From contig NZ_LGLW01000006.1 of NCBI RefSeq assembly GCF_013620795.1, positions 62,001 through 126,000 of the forward strand: a stretch of 64,000 nucleotides of DNA, in the 5' to 3' direction. The stretch is from Pseudomonas sp. Q2-TVG4-2 (GTDB lineage Bacteria > Pseudomonadota > Gammaproteobacteria > Pseudomonadales > Pseudomonadaceae). Below are positions 45,541 through 55,776 of this stretch, piece after piece; within the stretch, counting starts at the first letter, position 1; each line of letters opens with the position of its first letter. Below the pieces are notes generated by a model. The model searched no databases and was not told the DNA's origin. It saw nothing but the letters and a program-made list of their open reading frames with translations. Both the position numbers and the translations under genes were made by a program.

Positions 45541-45610
45541 CAGGTGGTTCGAGCCACCTGAATGCGATCCTAGGCGGCGAAACTTTCGCCAGGCTTTCAT
45601 GGTTGAAAGC
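45541..45610. promoter_or_regulatory. Three adjacent inverted repeats between the porin gene and tctD
   Basis: CAGGTGG/CCACCTG (45541-45560), GGCGAAA-C-TTTCGCC (45576-45590) and GCTTTCA/TGAAAGC (45593-45610) lie side by side in the divergent control region. They may be binding sites for TctD or leader hairpins. Confidence 0.5.
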
Positions 45611-45673
45611 AGCGTCTGGCGCGCCTTTGTCGCTACACTGGCGGTCCGTTCCGTGTGTGGCAGAGGACAGGCA

Positions 45674-46345
45674 ATGCGGATTCTTCTGGTCGAGGACCAC
45701 CCCCAGCTCGCTGAAAGCGTGGCGCAGGCGCTGCGCGCGGCAGGCTGGACGCTGGATCTGCTGGATGATGGGGTGGCGGCCGATCTGGCATTGGCTACCG
45801 AGGATTACGCGCTGGCGATCCTTGACGTTGGGCTGCCGCGGCTCGACGGCTTTCAGGTGCTGGCGCGGCTGCGCGAACGCGGCAAGACCTTGCCAGTGTT
45901 GATGTTGACCGCGCGCGGCGAGGTGACCGATCGGGTGCATGGGCTCAATCTTGGCGCCGACGACTATCTGGCCAAGCCGTTCGAACTGTCCGAGTTGGAA
46001 GCGCGGGTCAAGGCGTTGTTGCGGCGCAGCGTGGCCGGCGGTGAGCGGCAGCAAAGCTGCGGTGCGCTGGTCTACGACCTGGACGCTCGACGCTTCAGCC
46101 TCGATGGCCAGCCGTTGAGCCTGACATCGCGGGAGCAGGCGGTGCTCGAGGCGCTGATCGCCCGACCCGGGCGGGTCATGAGCAAGGATCAGTTGGCCGC
46201 GCAGGTTTTCGGCCTCGATGAAGACGCCAGCGCCGATGCCATCGAGATTTATATCCATCGGTTACGCAAAAAGCTCGAAGGCAATGCGGTGCGCATCGTC
46301 ACCTTCCGCGGCCTGGGCTATCTGTTGGAGGCGGTAAGTGCCTGA
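45674..46345 (+). CDS. tctD: Response regulator TctD (OmpR family)
   Basis: A 223-residue regulator with a receiver domain (about 1-115; phosphorylated Asp51 in LAILDVGLPRLDG, Lys in DDYLAKPFELSE) and an OmpR-type winged helix (about 130-220; LTSREQAVLEALIARPGRVMSKDQL, IEIYIHRLRKKLEG). It is divergent from the porin-tct operon and should activate it in response to tricarboxylates. ATG 45674 gives the family start MRILLVEDHPQL; the frame is open upstream. Its end overlaps tctE by eight bases. Confidence 0.93.
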   Translation: MRILLVEDHPQLAESVAQALRAAGWTLDLLDDGVAADLALATEDYALAILDVGLPRLDGFQVLARLRERGKTLPVLMLTARGEVTDRVHGLNLGADDYLAKPFELSELEARVKALLRRSVAGGERQQSCGALVYDLDARRFSLDGQPLSLTSREQAVLEALIARPGRVMSKDQLAAQVFGLDEDASADAIEIYIHRLRKKLEGNAVRIVTFRGLGYLLEAVSA

Positions 46346-47744
46346 TGCGTCGCCACCGCTCGCTGGGAGCTTGCGTGCCGGCCTGTTGCGTTGGCTGGCG
46401 GTGCTGCTGACCGTATTGCTGGTGTTCAGCGGTTGGAGTGCCTACTGGAATGGCCGGGCGGCTGCCGATTCCGCCTATGACCGTACCCTGCTGGCTTCGG
46501 CGCGTGCCATCGCTGAGGGGCTGGTCGCCAATGACGGCAAGCTGCGCGCCAATGTGCCCTATATCGCACTCGATACCTTTGCCTATGACAGCGCCGGGCG
46601 CATCTATTACCAGGTGCTAGATACCCAAGGGCGCCTGATCAGCGGCTACGAAGAGCTGCCAGCCCCAGGCGCGGAAATCCGCCGCACCGACGACTATCCT
46701 GCCCTGGCGCGCTTCTACGATGGCGAGTTCCGGGGTGAGGGCGTGCGTCTGGTCAGCCTGTTGCAGCCGGTCAGCGAGCCGGAGCTCAACGGCATCGCCG
46801 AGATCCGTGTGGCCGAAACCCTGGGCGCCCGGGAACGCATGGCACGCAGCCTGCTGACCGACACGCTCTGGCGGGTCGGCCTGCTGGCAATCACCGCGCT
46901 GCTGCTGGTATGGCTGGCAGTGAGCGCCGCACTGCGACCGCTGGGCAAACTCAGTGAAGCGGTGGAGCTGCGCCAGCCGGACGACTTGCGGCCGTTGCCC
47001 ATGGTGACGGTGCAGCGTGAGCTCAAACCGCTGGTGGCTGCGCTCAATCATTTCACCGAGCGATTGCGCGGCCAGTTCGAACGTCAGGCGCAGTTCATCG
47101 CCGATGCTGCCCATGAGCTACGCACACCGCTGGCCGCGCTCAAGGCGCGAATCGAGCTGGGCCTTCGGGAACAGCAGCCGCAGCGCTGGCAGGAGACGCT
47201 GGAAGAAGCCGGGGCGCATACGGACCGGGTCATTCATCTGGCCAACCAGTTGCTGTCGCTGGCACGCATCGAAAGTGGCGCGCAGGCGATTGCCGAGGGC
47301 GGCGCACAGCAACTCGATCTGAGCCAGCTGGCCCGCGAACTGGGGCTGGCTATGGCCGCGCTGGCGCACAAACGTGGCGTTGCCATCGCCCTGGAGGCGG
47401 ATCGTCCGGTGTGGATTCAGGGTGAGCCGACGCTGCTCAGCGAGCTGCTGAGCAACCTGCTGGACAACGCCTTGGCGCATACGCCGAACGGCGGCAACGT
47501 AGTGCTGCGCGTGCGGGACGAGGGAGTGCTGGAGGTCGAGGACGATGGGCCGGGGATCGCCCCGGAGGAGCGCGATAAGGTTTTCGCGCGCTTCTATCGA
47601 CTGCAGCAACAGGGGCAAGGCGCCGGCCTCGGGCTGGCCATCGTCGGTGAGATCAGCCGCGCCCACCGCGCCACCATCGAACTGGGCCAAGGTGCCTTGG
47701 GTGGGTTGCTGGTCAGGCTGCGCTTTCCATCCAACATCAGCTGA
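46338..47744 (+). CDS. tctE: Sensor histidine kinase TctE
   Basis: A 468-residue inner-membrane kinase with two membrane segments (about 14-35 and 175-198). The periplasmic sensor lies between them (2CSK_N-type, FAYDSAGRIYYQVLD). HAMP, HisKA (His259 in FIADAAHELRTPLA) and HATPase (NLLDNALAHTPNGG, DDGPGI, GAGLGLAIVGEI) follow. It starts with GTG inside the end of tctD. It phosphorylates TctD. Its stop is one base from the convergent diguanylate cyclase gene. Confidence 0.93.
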   Translation: MPDASPPLAGSLRAGLLRWLAVLLTVLLVFSGWSAYWNGRAAADSAYDRTLLASARAIAEGLVANDGKLRANVPYIALDTFAYDSAGRIYYQVLDTQGRLISGYEELPAPGAEIRRTDDYPALARFYDGEFRGEGVRLVSLLQPVSEPELNGIAEIRVAETLGARERMARSLLTDTLWRVGLLAITALLLVWLAVSAALRPLGKLSEAVELRQPDDLRPLPMVTVQRELKPLVAALNHFTERLRGQFERQAQFIADAAHELRTPLAALKARIELGLREQQPQRWQETLEEAGAHTDRVIHLANQLLSLARIESGAQAIAEGGAQQLDLSQLARELGLAMAALAHKRGVAIALEADRPVWIQGEPTLLSELLSNLLDNALAHTPNGGNVVLRVRDEGVLEVEDDGPGIAPEERDKVFARFYRLQQQGQGAGLGLAIVGEISRAHRATIELGQGALGGLLVRLRFPSNIS

Positions 47745-47745
47745 C

Positions 47746-49646
47746 TCAGGTCACTTTGCTCGTCTCGCTGGTTACCACCTGATTGCGGCCATTGCGCTTG
47801 GCCCGGTAAAGCGCGGCATCGGCGGCGGCGAGCAGTTGCGCTGCAGAGCGAGCCATGGGGGGCTGGAGCGTCGCCACGCCAATGCTGACAGACAGAGCCA
47901 GGCGGGTATCACCGCAGGTTGGGTGCAGCTTGGCGACGGCCGCGCGGATCCGTTCGGCCTGCTCATCGGCTTGTGGCTGTCGGTGCCCGGCAGCGCCATG
48001 ACGAATTCCTCGCCGCCGTAGCGCGCCACCACGTCGCCGGCGCGCTGGCCGTGCTGCTTGAGCGTGGCGGCGACAAGCCGCAGACATTCGTCACCAAAGG
48101 CGTGCCCGTAGGTGTCATTGACCTGTTTGAAATGATCGATATCCAGCAACATCACTGAGAGAGGTTTCTCGATGCGCTGCGCGCGGCGAATCTCCTCTTC
48201 GATCATCAGATCGAAGTGACCACGGTTGGATAGCTGCGTCAGCGCGTCGGTGGTGCTCATGCGGGTCAGTTGCACGTTGACTTGCTCCAGGCCGCGCTTG
48301 GCCTCCTCCAACGCTTTGGTACGTTCGTGGACTCGTGCTTCCAGCATTTCGTTGGCGCGCTTCTGGGCGTCCAGCGCCTGCTGCTGGGCGCGCAGGTGCG
48401 ATTCACGCTCCTGGGCCAGCGCTTCGGAGGCTTCCAAGGCCATATGCTGCGCCTGGATGCGATGCACCCGTTCGAAGTTGATGCGCTCTGCCAGCGCCAT
48501 GGAAAGCAACACGAATTCAGCGAACATGCCGAGCATTTGGCCGTTGATCGCCCAGCCGTTTGGCGGCAGCACTCCCGCCAAGGCCAGAATATGAGCCATG
48601 GTGAACAGCAGCAGGGCCCCCCAGGCAATGGTGAACAGGCGCGCCGAGTTGTTGCCCTTGACCCATAAGGTAATCAGCACAGCGGTTGCCAGCACGCTCT
48701 GAAACAGCGCAGCGAACTCCAGCCCAAGATGATTGCCCAGCTTCGGAACAAGCAGAATGATCAGTATCACGCCACCCCAATGAAGTGCCGCCAGTTGGGT
48801 GGCACGCCAGACCCAGCCGCCGTAACGGCGTATGTCGAGGAAGCGGCTGGCAAACAGCAACGGGATGAAGAAGCACAGCGCTGACGAGAGCCCGTAGAAG
48901 CGGTGCGAAATCGGTGGCGCGTGTGGCCAGAGGAAAAGCTGTCCGAACCCGGTGTTGACCGAGATATAGAACATGGCGCTCAGTAGATACAACAGGTACA
49001 GCAGGTAGCTGACGTCGCGGGTAAAAACCATCAGGCTGGCGTTATACAGCAGGATGACCAACATGCCGCCGAAGAATACGCTGACCAGCGCTGTGTCGCG
49101 GATCTTGCTCTCGCTGAAGCTGGCCTCGTCGGTAATGAGCAGCGGTAATGCGATGATCTCTGGAGCCCGCACGTGCATGTACACCACTGCGGCAGGTTCT
49201 TCTTGCAGATCCAGCGGAAAAACCAGGCGATGATCGGCGATGGGGCGGTTGCTCATCGGCACGGTATCGCCGGCCAGCATCAGCGGGCCCCAGCGACCGC
49301 TCGCTGGGTAAAACAACCGCACCTCGACGCGGTTGAGTACCGGCCAGCTCAATAGCAGATACCAGGTATGCGGCGGCTGCGCTTTGCTATCGATGGCGAA
49401 GCGCAGCCAGGCGCCGTCGTCCTGCTTGCCCAGGTTGGGCTTGCTGAGCGGCTGCCACTGCCAGTCAGCGGTACGAGCCTCGCCGAAGCTGGCGAAGGGG
49501 CTGCCGAGCCTGTATTCAACCCCGCCGACTCGCAGTGGCACCGAAGACTCACTGACAACTGCGGGTCTGAAGGCCTCATCAGCGAACAAGGAAGGGGATC
49601 CGAGCAGCACATACAGGCAGCTCAACAGCAGAAGACATAGGCGCAT
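47746..49646 (-). pseudogene. Membrane diguanylate cyclase (7TM-DISM + GGDEF) with a one-base frameshift
   Basis: An exported 7TMR-DISM sensor (signal peptide about 1-22, extracellular domain to about 170, seven membrane segments about 180-390), a coiled coil (about 390-450) and a GGDEF domain. GGEEF is at 544-548. After Lys559, in frame, the sequence turns to nonsense (PMSRPNGS...) and ends at 47772. The proper C-terminus (ADEQAERIRAAVAKLHP to NGRNQVV) continues in the -1 frame to TGA at 47746-47748. One G is missing at about 47970 (AAGCC where AAGGCC is expected). About 70 residues of the cyclase fold are lost unless this is a sequencing error or slippage site. Confidence 0.85.
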
Positions 49647-50098
49647 GAACCGAAACCCTCCTCGAACGCTCGCGCTACCGGCATCGCGGACCGTACGGGT
49701 TCAAATGCATAGTCGGCCGCTGAAATTTGGCGCCAATAAAAGATACGTTCTGAGACAGCATATTGCCATCACTGTTGGTCGGTTCGGTGGTCTCACGGCC
49801 TGAAGCGCCCCTCGTAGCACGCCGATCCGACAAGCGGGTGGGTTAAGCACGTCGCAGCTGACTTTCGGAGCTGAACATGTGCGGTATCCGTCGGTGAGGC
49901 GGGACGGCACCTTGGGTCTGACAGGCTCGGGTTATTGCTACGAGGCGGGGCACGGCTATTCAGGCTCGCCAGAGGATAGCGATCATATGTAGCAGACGCC
50001 TCTCGCGAAATCTGATGGCCTGCTAGACTCCCATCTTCTCGCCGATGCTCACGAGGCAGCGCGAGGCAATCCAAAACAAACTAATAAGGAGTGAATCC
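49647..50098. other. 450-base intergenic region
   Basis: This lies between the divergent diguanylate cyclase and TAXI-TRAP genes and should hold both promoters. I see no convincing gene, no known RNA and no strong hairpin. The last bases contain the AAGGAGTG ribosome site of the TAXI gene. Confidence 0.5.
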
Positions 50099-51064
50099 AT
50101 GAAAGGCAAATCCTTGGCATGGATATTTTCCGCCGCGTTGGCGGGGACTGGTCTGAGCGGTGTGGCTCAGGCGCAAGAACAATTCGTGACCATCGGTACC
50201 GGTGGTCAGACGGGCGTCTACTACGTCGCCGGTCAGTCGATCTGCCGCTTCGTCAACCGTAACGCCGAAGACCTCAAGTGCAACGCACCTGCCAGTGGCG
50301 GTGGTGTGGCTAACGTCAACGGCCTGCGCAGTGGCGAATTCAATTTCGGCATCATGCAGTCGGACCATCAGTACAAGGCGATGGAAGGTCTGGAGCCGTT
50401 CAAGAACGAAGGCGCGATGGATGACATCCGTGCGGTCTTCTCGCTGCAGAGCGAAGTCTTCACCGTGCTGGCGCGCCGTGACGCCAACATCAAGGGCCTG
50501 GACGACCTCAAGGGCAAGCGCGTCAACATCGGCAACCCCGGTTCCGGCCAGCGTGACACCCTCGAAGAAATCATGAAGGAAAAAGGCTGGGACAAGTCAG
50601 TCTTCAGCCTGGCCGCCGAACTCAAGCCGGCCGAGCAGGCCAGCGCTCTGGGCGACAACAACATCGATGCCATGACCTACTTCGTCGGTCACCCCAACGG
50701 CGCGATCCAGGAAGCGACTACCACTGTCGATGCCGTTCTGGTGCCGATCACTGGCCCGGAAATCGACAAGCTGCTGTCCGAGAAGTCCTACTACACCAAG
50801 GCCGAAATTCCGGGCGGCATGTACAAGGGTAACGACACTGCGACCCAGTCGATCGGTGGCAAGGCGGTCCTTTCGACCACCTCCAAGGTCGACGCGGATG
50901 TGGTCTACAAGCTGGTCAAGTCGGTGTTCGAGAACATCGAGCGCTTCCAGCGTCTGCACCCGGCATTCAAGGATCTCAAGCCGGAAGACATGATCAAGGT
51001 CGGCCTGTCCGCCCCGCTGCATGAAGGTGCCGAGCGCTACTACAAGGAACGTGGCTGGATGTAA
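50099..51064 (+). CDS. TAXI-family TRAP transporter binding protein
   Basis: A 321-residue exported protein with signal peptide (about 1-25, ending VAQA). The mature start FVTIGTGGQTGVYYVAGQSICR is the TAXI family hallmark. GVANVNGLRSGEFNFGIMQSD, KGKRVNIGNPGSGQRDTLEEIM and NIDAMTYFVGHPNGAIQEAT follow. TAXI proteins bind organic anions such as glutamate or 2-oxoglutarate; this ligand is not known. It pairs with the fused TRAP permease 124 bases downstream. ATG 50099 is preferred to the upstream frame start at 50045. Confidence 0.92.
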   Translation: MKGKSLAWIFSAALAGTGLSGVAQAQEQFVTIGTGGQTGVYYVAGQSICRFVNRNAEDLKCNAPASGGGVANVNGLRSGEFNFGIMQSDHQYKAMEGLEPFKNEGAMDDIRAVFSLQSEVFTVLARRDANIKGLDDLKGKRVNIGNPGSGQRDTLEEIMKEKGWDKSVFSLAAELKPAEQASALGDNNIDAMTYFVGHPNGAIQEATTTVDAVLVPITGPEIDKLLSEKSYYTKAEIPGGMYKGNDTATQSIGGKAVLSTTSKVDADVVYKLVKSVFENIERFQRLHPAFKDLKPEDMIKVGLSAPLHEGAERYYKERGWM

Positions 51065-51188
51065 CGGTTAATAGACCTGCTGCGCCGTTGCGGCGGGTCT
51101 ACCGTTCGCGGCTTTTGCCTGAAAACCCGTGTGCCTGGCGCCGCGGGTTTTCGCGGTTTCCGTTACCTGAAATAACAGGCCTCATTTC

Positions 51189-53741
51189 ATGCAAGACAAA
51201 CAACTCTCCACCGAAGAGCTGATCGCCAAGGACGTCGGTGCGCGGCTGCCCGAAGGCGCCATGGCGAAACTGATCGCAGGCCTGGCGCTGCTCTGGTCGC
51301 TGTTTCAGCTGTGGATCGCTTCGCCGCTGCCGTTCATGCTGCGCGTCGGCGTTTTCAACAACACCGAAGCCCGGGCGATTCATCTCGCCTTTGCGCTGCT
51401 CCTGGCTTTTCTGGCCTACCCCGCTTTCAAACGGTCGCCGCGAGATCGCGTGCCATTGATCGATATCGCGCTTGGGCTGATTGCCGCCGCGAGTGCCGGA
51501 TACCTCTTCGTTGCCTATGAGCAGCTGGCACAGCGCCCTGGCAATCTCACCACCATGGATCTGGTTACCGCCTGTATCGGCATACCCCTGCTGCTCGAGG
51601 CCACGCGCCGCGCGCTGGGCCCGGCACTGGCAATCATCGCGCTGATTTTTCTCGGCTACAGCCTGGCCGGGCCGTACATGCCAGGTCTACTGGCACACCG
51701 TGGCGTCAGCTTCACAGCCCTGGCCAACCATCAGTGGATCACCACCGAAGGCGTGTTCGGTATCGCGCTCGGCGTTTCCACCAGTTTCGTGTTCCTCTTC
51801 GTGCTGTTCGGTGCGCTGCTCGAACGCGCCGGCGCGGGTCACTATTTCATCCAGTTGGCCTTCAGCATGCTCGGGCATTTCCGTGGCGGCCCGGCGAAGG
51901 CGGCGGTCGTAGCCTCAGGCATGACCGGCCTGATTTCCGGCTCCTCGATTGCTAACGTGGTCACTACCGGTACATTCACCATTCCGATGATGAAGCGCAC
52001 CGGATTTTCATCTGAGAAAGCCGGTGCCGTGGAAGTGGCTTCTTCGGTCAACGGCCAGATCATGCCGCCCGTCATGGGCGCGGCCGCCTTTCTGATGGTC
52101 GAGTATGTCGGGATCCCCTATGTCGAGGTGATCAAGCATGCCTTTCTGCCAGCGCTGATTTCCTACATTGCGCTGGTCTATATCGTTCATCTCGAGTCGC
52201 TCAAACTCGGCCTGACCGCCTTGCCGCGAGCAAACGTGGCCAAGCCGTGGATGCAGCGGTTGATCGGCTTCGTCTTTGGCGTTGCGCTGATTTCCGGTAT
52301 CTCGCTGGGCGTCTACTACGGCCTCGGCTGGCTGAAGCCGGCTCTCGGTGACGCGGCGATCTGGGTCATTGGTGCCCTGCTGACGGTGGTCTACCTGGGG
52401 CTGTTGAAGGTCGCCGCGAGCAATCCGCCGCTGCCGCCCGAGGACCCTGACGCGCCGCTGGAGAAGCTGCCACAGACTCGTCCGGTGCTATTGTCCGGCC
52501 TGCATTTCCTGCTTCCGGTCGTGGTGCTGGTGTGGTGCCTGATGGTCGAACGGCTGTCGCCTGGCCTGTCCGCATTCTGGGGCTCGGTGATGCTGATCAT
52601 TATCCTGCTGACCCAGCGGCCGCTGCTCAGCTGGATGCGCCGCGACGGTAGCCATCAGCACGGCACGTTCATGGATGGTCTGGTCGACCTGCGCGAAGGC
52701 CTGATTGCTGGCGCGCGCAACATGATCGGCATCGGTATCGCCACCGCGGCGGCAGGAATCATCGTCGGCGCGGTGTCTCAGACCGGTGTCGGTCTGGTGC
52801 TGGCCGACCTGGTCGAGCTGCTGTCGATGGGCAATTTGATGCTGATGTTACTGCTCACCGCCTTCCTCAGCCTGATCCTCGGTATGGGCCTGCCAACCAC
52901 TGCCAACTACATCGTGGTATCGAGCCTGCTGGCACCTGTGGTCGTGGCGCTGGGGCAACAGAGCGGACTGATCGTGCCGTTGATTGCCGTGCACTTGTTC
53001 GTCTTCTATTTCGGCATCATGGCGGACGTTACGCCACCCGTTGGCCTGGCCTCGTTCGCCGCGGCTGCGGTGTCCAAGGGCGATCCGATCAAGACCGGGG
53101 TGGTGGCGTTCTATTACAGCCTGCGCACTGCGGCGCTTCCCTTCCTGTTCATCTTCAATACCGACCTGTTGCTGATCGACGTGAATTTCTGGCACGGCGT
53201 CGTGATCTTCGTCATTGCGACAGTGGCGATGCTGATTTTCGCGGCGGGTACACAGGGTTACTTCCTGGTGCGTAGCCGCTGGTACGAAAACATCCTGCTG
53301 CTGCTGATCGCCTTCACCCTGTTCCGTCCCGGATTCTGGATGGACATCGTGCACGATCCCTATCGCGACATTCCTCCGTCACAGCTGGTCCAAGCGATGG
53401 AAATGGTCGATGAGGATAGCCAGCTGCGCCTGCGCATCCGCGGCGAAGATGCGGTCGGTGATGTGCGTGACTTCAGCCTGCTGGTCGCTATTCCGGACGG
53501 CGAAACGGGTGAAGAGAAGCTGGAAAAGCTCGGCCTGATGACGTACGAAGAAGACGGTAAGGTGCTGATCGACAGCGTGACCTTCGGTAGCCAGGCTGCC
53601 GAGCTGGGACTGCAGTTCGACCAGGAAATCCTAGCGGTTCGTGCACCCACCGATCGCTGGGCCAAGGAATGGATGTGGTTGCCTGGTCTCTTGCTGTTCG
53701 GCCTCGTGGTGTGGATGCAACGACGGCGCACACGGGACTGA
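51189..53741 (+). CDS. Fused TRAP transporter permease with C-terminal DUF3394
   Basis: An 850-residue inner-membrane protein combining the small (4 TM, about 20-180) and large (12 TM, about 180-690) TRAP subunits. TRAP family marks are GSSIANVVTTGTFTIPMMKRTGFSSEKAGAVE, VNGQIMPPVMGAAAFLM, GMGLPTTANYIVVSSLLAP and ADVTPPVGLASFAAAAVSKGDP. The last ~170 residues form a DUF3394 domain (soluble, beta-rich, with a final membrane anchor LLLFGLVVWMQRRR). It couples sodium or proton entry to uptake of the TAXI protein's ligand. A strong terminator follows. Confidence 0.93.
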   Translation: MQDKQLSTEELIAKDVGARLPEGAMAKLIAGLALLWSLFQLWIASPLPFMLRVGVFNNTEARAIHLAFALLLAFLAYPAFKRSPRDRVPLIDIALGLIAAASAGYLFVAYEQLAQRPGNLTTMDLVTACIGIPLLLEATRRALGPALAIIALIFLGYSLAGPYMPGLLAHRGVSFTALANHQWITTEGVFGIALGVSTSFVFLFVLFGALLERAGAGHYFIQLAFSMLGHFRGGPAKAAVVASGMTGLISGSSIANVVTTGTFTIPMMKRTGFSSEKAGAVEVASSVNGQIMPPVMGAAAFLMVEYVGIPYVEVIKHAFLPALISYIALVYIVHLESLKLGLTALPRANVAKPWMQRLIGFVFGVALISGISLGVYYGLGWLKPALGDAAIWVIGALLTVVYLGLLKVAASNPPLPPEDPDAPLEKLPQTRPVLLSGLHFLLPVVVLVWCLMVERLSPGLSAFWGSVMLIIILLTQRPLLSWMRRDGSHQHGTFMDGLVDLREGLIAGARNMIGIGIATAAAGIIVGAVSQTGVGLVLADLVELLSMGNLMLMLLLTAFLSLILGMGLPTTANYIVVSSLLAPVVVALGQQSGLIVPLIAVHLFVFYFGIMADVTPPVGLASFAAAAVSKGDPIKTGVVAFYYSLRTAALPFLFIFNTDLLLIDVNFWHGVVIFVIATVAMLIFAAGTQGYFLVRSRWYENILLLLIAFTLFRPGFWMDIVHDPYRDIPPSQLVQAMEMVDEDSQLRLRIRGEDAVGDVRDFSLLVAIPDGETGEEKLEKLGLMTYEEDGKVLIDSVTFGSQAAELGLQFDQEILAVRAPTDRWAKEWMWLPGLLLFGLVVWMQRRRTRD

Positions 53742-53762
53742 CCGTTTCGCCATCGCTGACCT

Positions 53763-53798
53763 AGCCCCGGCCATGCCAAGCATCGCCGGGGCTTTTTT
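53763..53798 (+). terminator. Rho-independent terminator after the TRAP permease
   Basis: Stem AGCCCCGG/CCGGGGCT (53763-53770, 53786-53793), extendable by a C-G pair, followed by TTTTTT. Confidence 0.9.
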
Positions 53799-53853
53799 CT
53801 CGTGCTGGTCGGCGTGATCGGGCAGTTGGGTGCCCCTGCGCGAAGTAGTTCGA

Positions 53854-55548
53854 TCAGGCCGGCTTGCCGGGAGGCAGTTGCTGCTTGGTTATCCGTGTAT
53901 CGCGAGCATTCTGTGCTTCACCCGTTGCGCGGGCTTTACCGGTGCCAGGGCCTTCCAGCGCCGCATAAGCGGCGCTGCAGAACAATGAGTTCAGACGCTT
54001 CATATCGGCGATCAGCTCCAGATGAGCGGCGCTGGTCTCGATGCTTTCGACTACCTGCTGGTGCAGGCGATGCACATGAGCATGGGCCAGCTCGCGCTCG
54101 CGCTTGCGGAACTGGCGCTTCTGCTGCAGCAATTGGCGAGCGCTGTGCGAGTCGCCGGACAGGAACACCGACAGGCCCAGCGCGAGGTTGGCGCTGAGTA
54201 ATCCGTGCAGTTGGCTAAGTTCGTCCAGGCCGGTATCGGAAAAAGAGCGGCGCTTGGATGTCTTGATGTTCTGCACCTTGCCGAGCATGTGCTCGATGAT
54301 GTCGCCGGCCTGCTCCAGGTTGATCGCCAGTTCGATGATTTCCGCCCAGCGTCGGCTTTCCTGATCGGCCAGGTCTTCACGCGGCATGCGCGCCAGGTAT
54401 AGCTTGACCCCGCTGTAGAGGGCATCGACATCGTCATCCAGGCGGCGGATCTCTTCGCCCGGTTCCGGTCGATCCTCGCGCAGCGCCTCCAGCAATCGTG
54501 CCAGCATGGTTTCCACCAGATCGCCGATGCGAAGGGTTTCACGTGTGGCATTGGCCAAGGCCAGCGTCGGCGTGTCCAGCGCAGTGGGATCGAGGTGGCG
54601 CGGTTGGGCGATGCCGTTATCGATCACACGCTCGGGCATCAGCCGTTCGCAGAGGCGGGCCATCAGCCCGACGGTGGGCAGCAGCAGCAGGCAGCGCAGC
54701 GAGTTATAGGCCAGGTGGAAAGCGATTACCTGCGTCTGCGCGCTGTAGCCGAGCGTGCCCATCCAATTCACCAGCATCGGCAGGAAGGGCAATATAAGCA
54801 GCCCGGCGAGCTTGTAGAGCAGATTACCCAGCGCCACGCGCCGTGCCGACACGGGTTGCGCGGTGGCGTTGAGCCAGGCCAATACGCCGCTGCCGACATT
54901 CGCTCCGATGACCACGCCCAGCGCCACCGGGAGGCTGATCAGGCCGGCGCTGGCCAGGGTCGCGATCAACAGGACGGCTGCCAGGCTGGAATAAGCGAGC
55001 ACGGCGAAGACCGCGCCCAGGACGACCGCCAGCAGGGTGTCGCCAGCCAGTGAGGAGAACAGCACGCGCATGCCGCGGGCTTCGGTGATGGGTTCGGCGG
55101 CCTGCACGATCAGCTGCAAGGCGAGAATGATCAGGCCCAGGCCGATCAGCACGCGTCCGAGCTGGCCGGCACGGGTCTGTTTGCGTGACAGGAACAGGCA
55201 GACGCCGAGCAGGGTGAGCAATGGCGAGAGCCAGGACAGATCCAGCGTCAGCACCCGTGCCATCAGCGCAGTACCGACATCGGCACCCAGCATGATCGCC
55301 AGCGCAGTAGGCAGTGCCATCAGGCCCTGAGCGACGAAGGAAATCGCCAGCAAGGCGGTCGCGTTGCTGCTTTGCACCAGGGCGGTGACACCGATACCGG
55401 CACTGAATGCCAGTGGCGAATTGGCCATACTGTGGCCCAGCAACCGCCGCAAATGCGAGCCATAGACGCGCATGATGCCGGTTCGCACGATATGCGTGCC
55501 CCAGACCAGCAGGGCAATGGACGAAAGCAGGTGCAGCAGCGTCAACAT
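53854..55548 (-). CDS. Na/phosphate cotransporter family protein with PhoU-like tail
   Basis: A 564-residue protein with about 8-9 hydrophobic segments holding two Na/Pi repeats, GVTALVQSSNATALLAISFVAQGLM and the second copy around LAYSSLAAVLLIATLASAGLI with GVVIGANVGSGVLAWLNA. A helical PhoU-like cytoplasmic tail follows (about 350-530). It may bring in phosphate or control another pathway through the PhoU part. I start at CAT 55546-55548 (MLTLLHLLSSIALLVWG); the frame is open 57 codons further with no family similarity. Divergent from recC. Confidence 0.9.
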   Translation of the reverse strand: MLTLLHLLSSIALLVWGTHIVRTGIMRVYGSHLRRLLGHSMANSPLAFSAGIGVTALVQSSNATALLAISFVAQGLMALPTALAIMLGADVGTALMARVLTLDLSWLSPLLTLLGVCLFLSRKQTRAGQLGRVLIGLGLIILALQLIVQAAEPITEARGMRVLFSSLAGDTLLAVVLGAVFAVLAYSSLAAVLLIATLASAGLISLPVALGVVIGANVGSGVLAWLNATAQPVSARRVALGNLLYKLAGLLILPFLPMLVNWMGTLGYSAQTQVIAFHLAYNSLRCLLLLPTVGLMARLCERLMPERVIDNGIAQPRHLDPTALDTPTLALANATRETLRIGDLVETMLARLLEALREDRPEPGEEIRRLDDDVDALYSGVKLYLARMPREDLADQESRRWAEIIELAINLEQAGDIIEHMLGKVQNIKTSKRRSFSDTGLDELSQLHGLLSANLALGLSVFLSGDSHSARQLLQQKRQFRKRERELAHAHVHRLHQQVVESIETSAAHLELIADMKRLNSLFCSAAYAALEGPGTGKARATGEAQNARDTRITKQQLPPGKPA

Positions 55549-55776
55549 CAGGCGGTTTTCTCCGGCGAGCGGCGAATGGCGAGCGCTTGCGCCGATCGGC
55601 GCGATACGGACCACGGGATATCCGGTTGACCTCCCCGCGGTTGCCCCGTTCACGATTCTGTCGCGAGCGGTCTGCGCGACACATCTTGTCGCGCGCTTGG
55701 CGCACGATCTCGCTGTCACTCGCTAGCCAGGCAGGTGGCCTGTAACCTATCCACTTCGTTTTTCAGCGGTCTGCCC

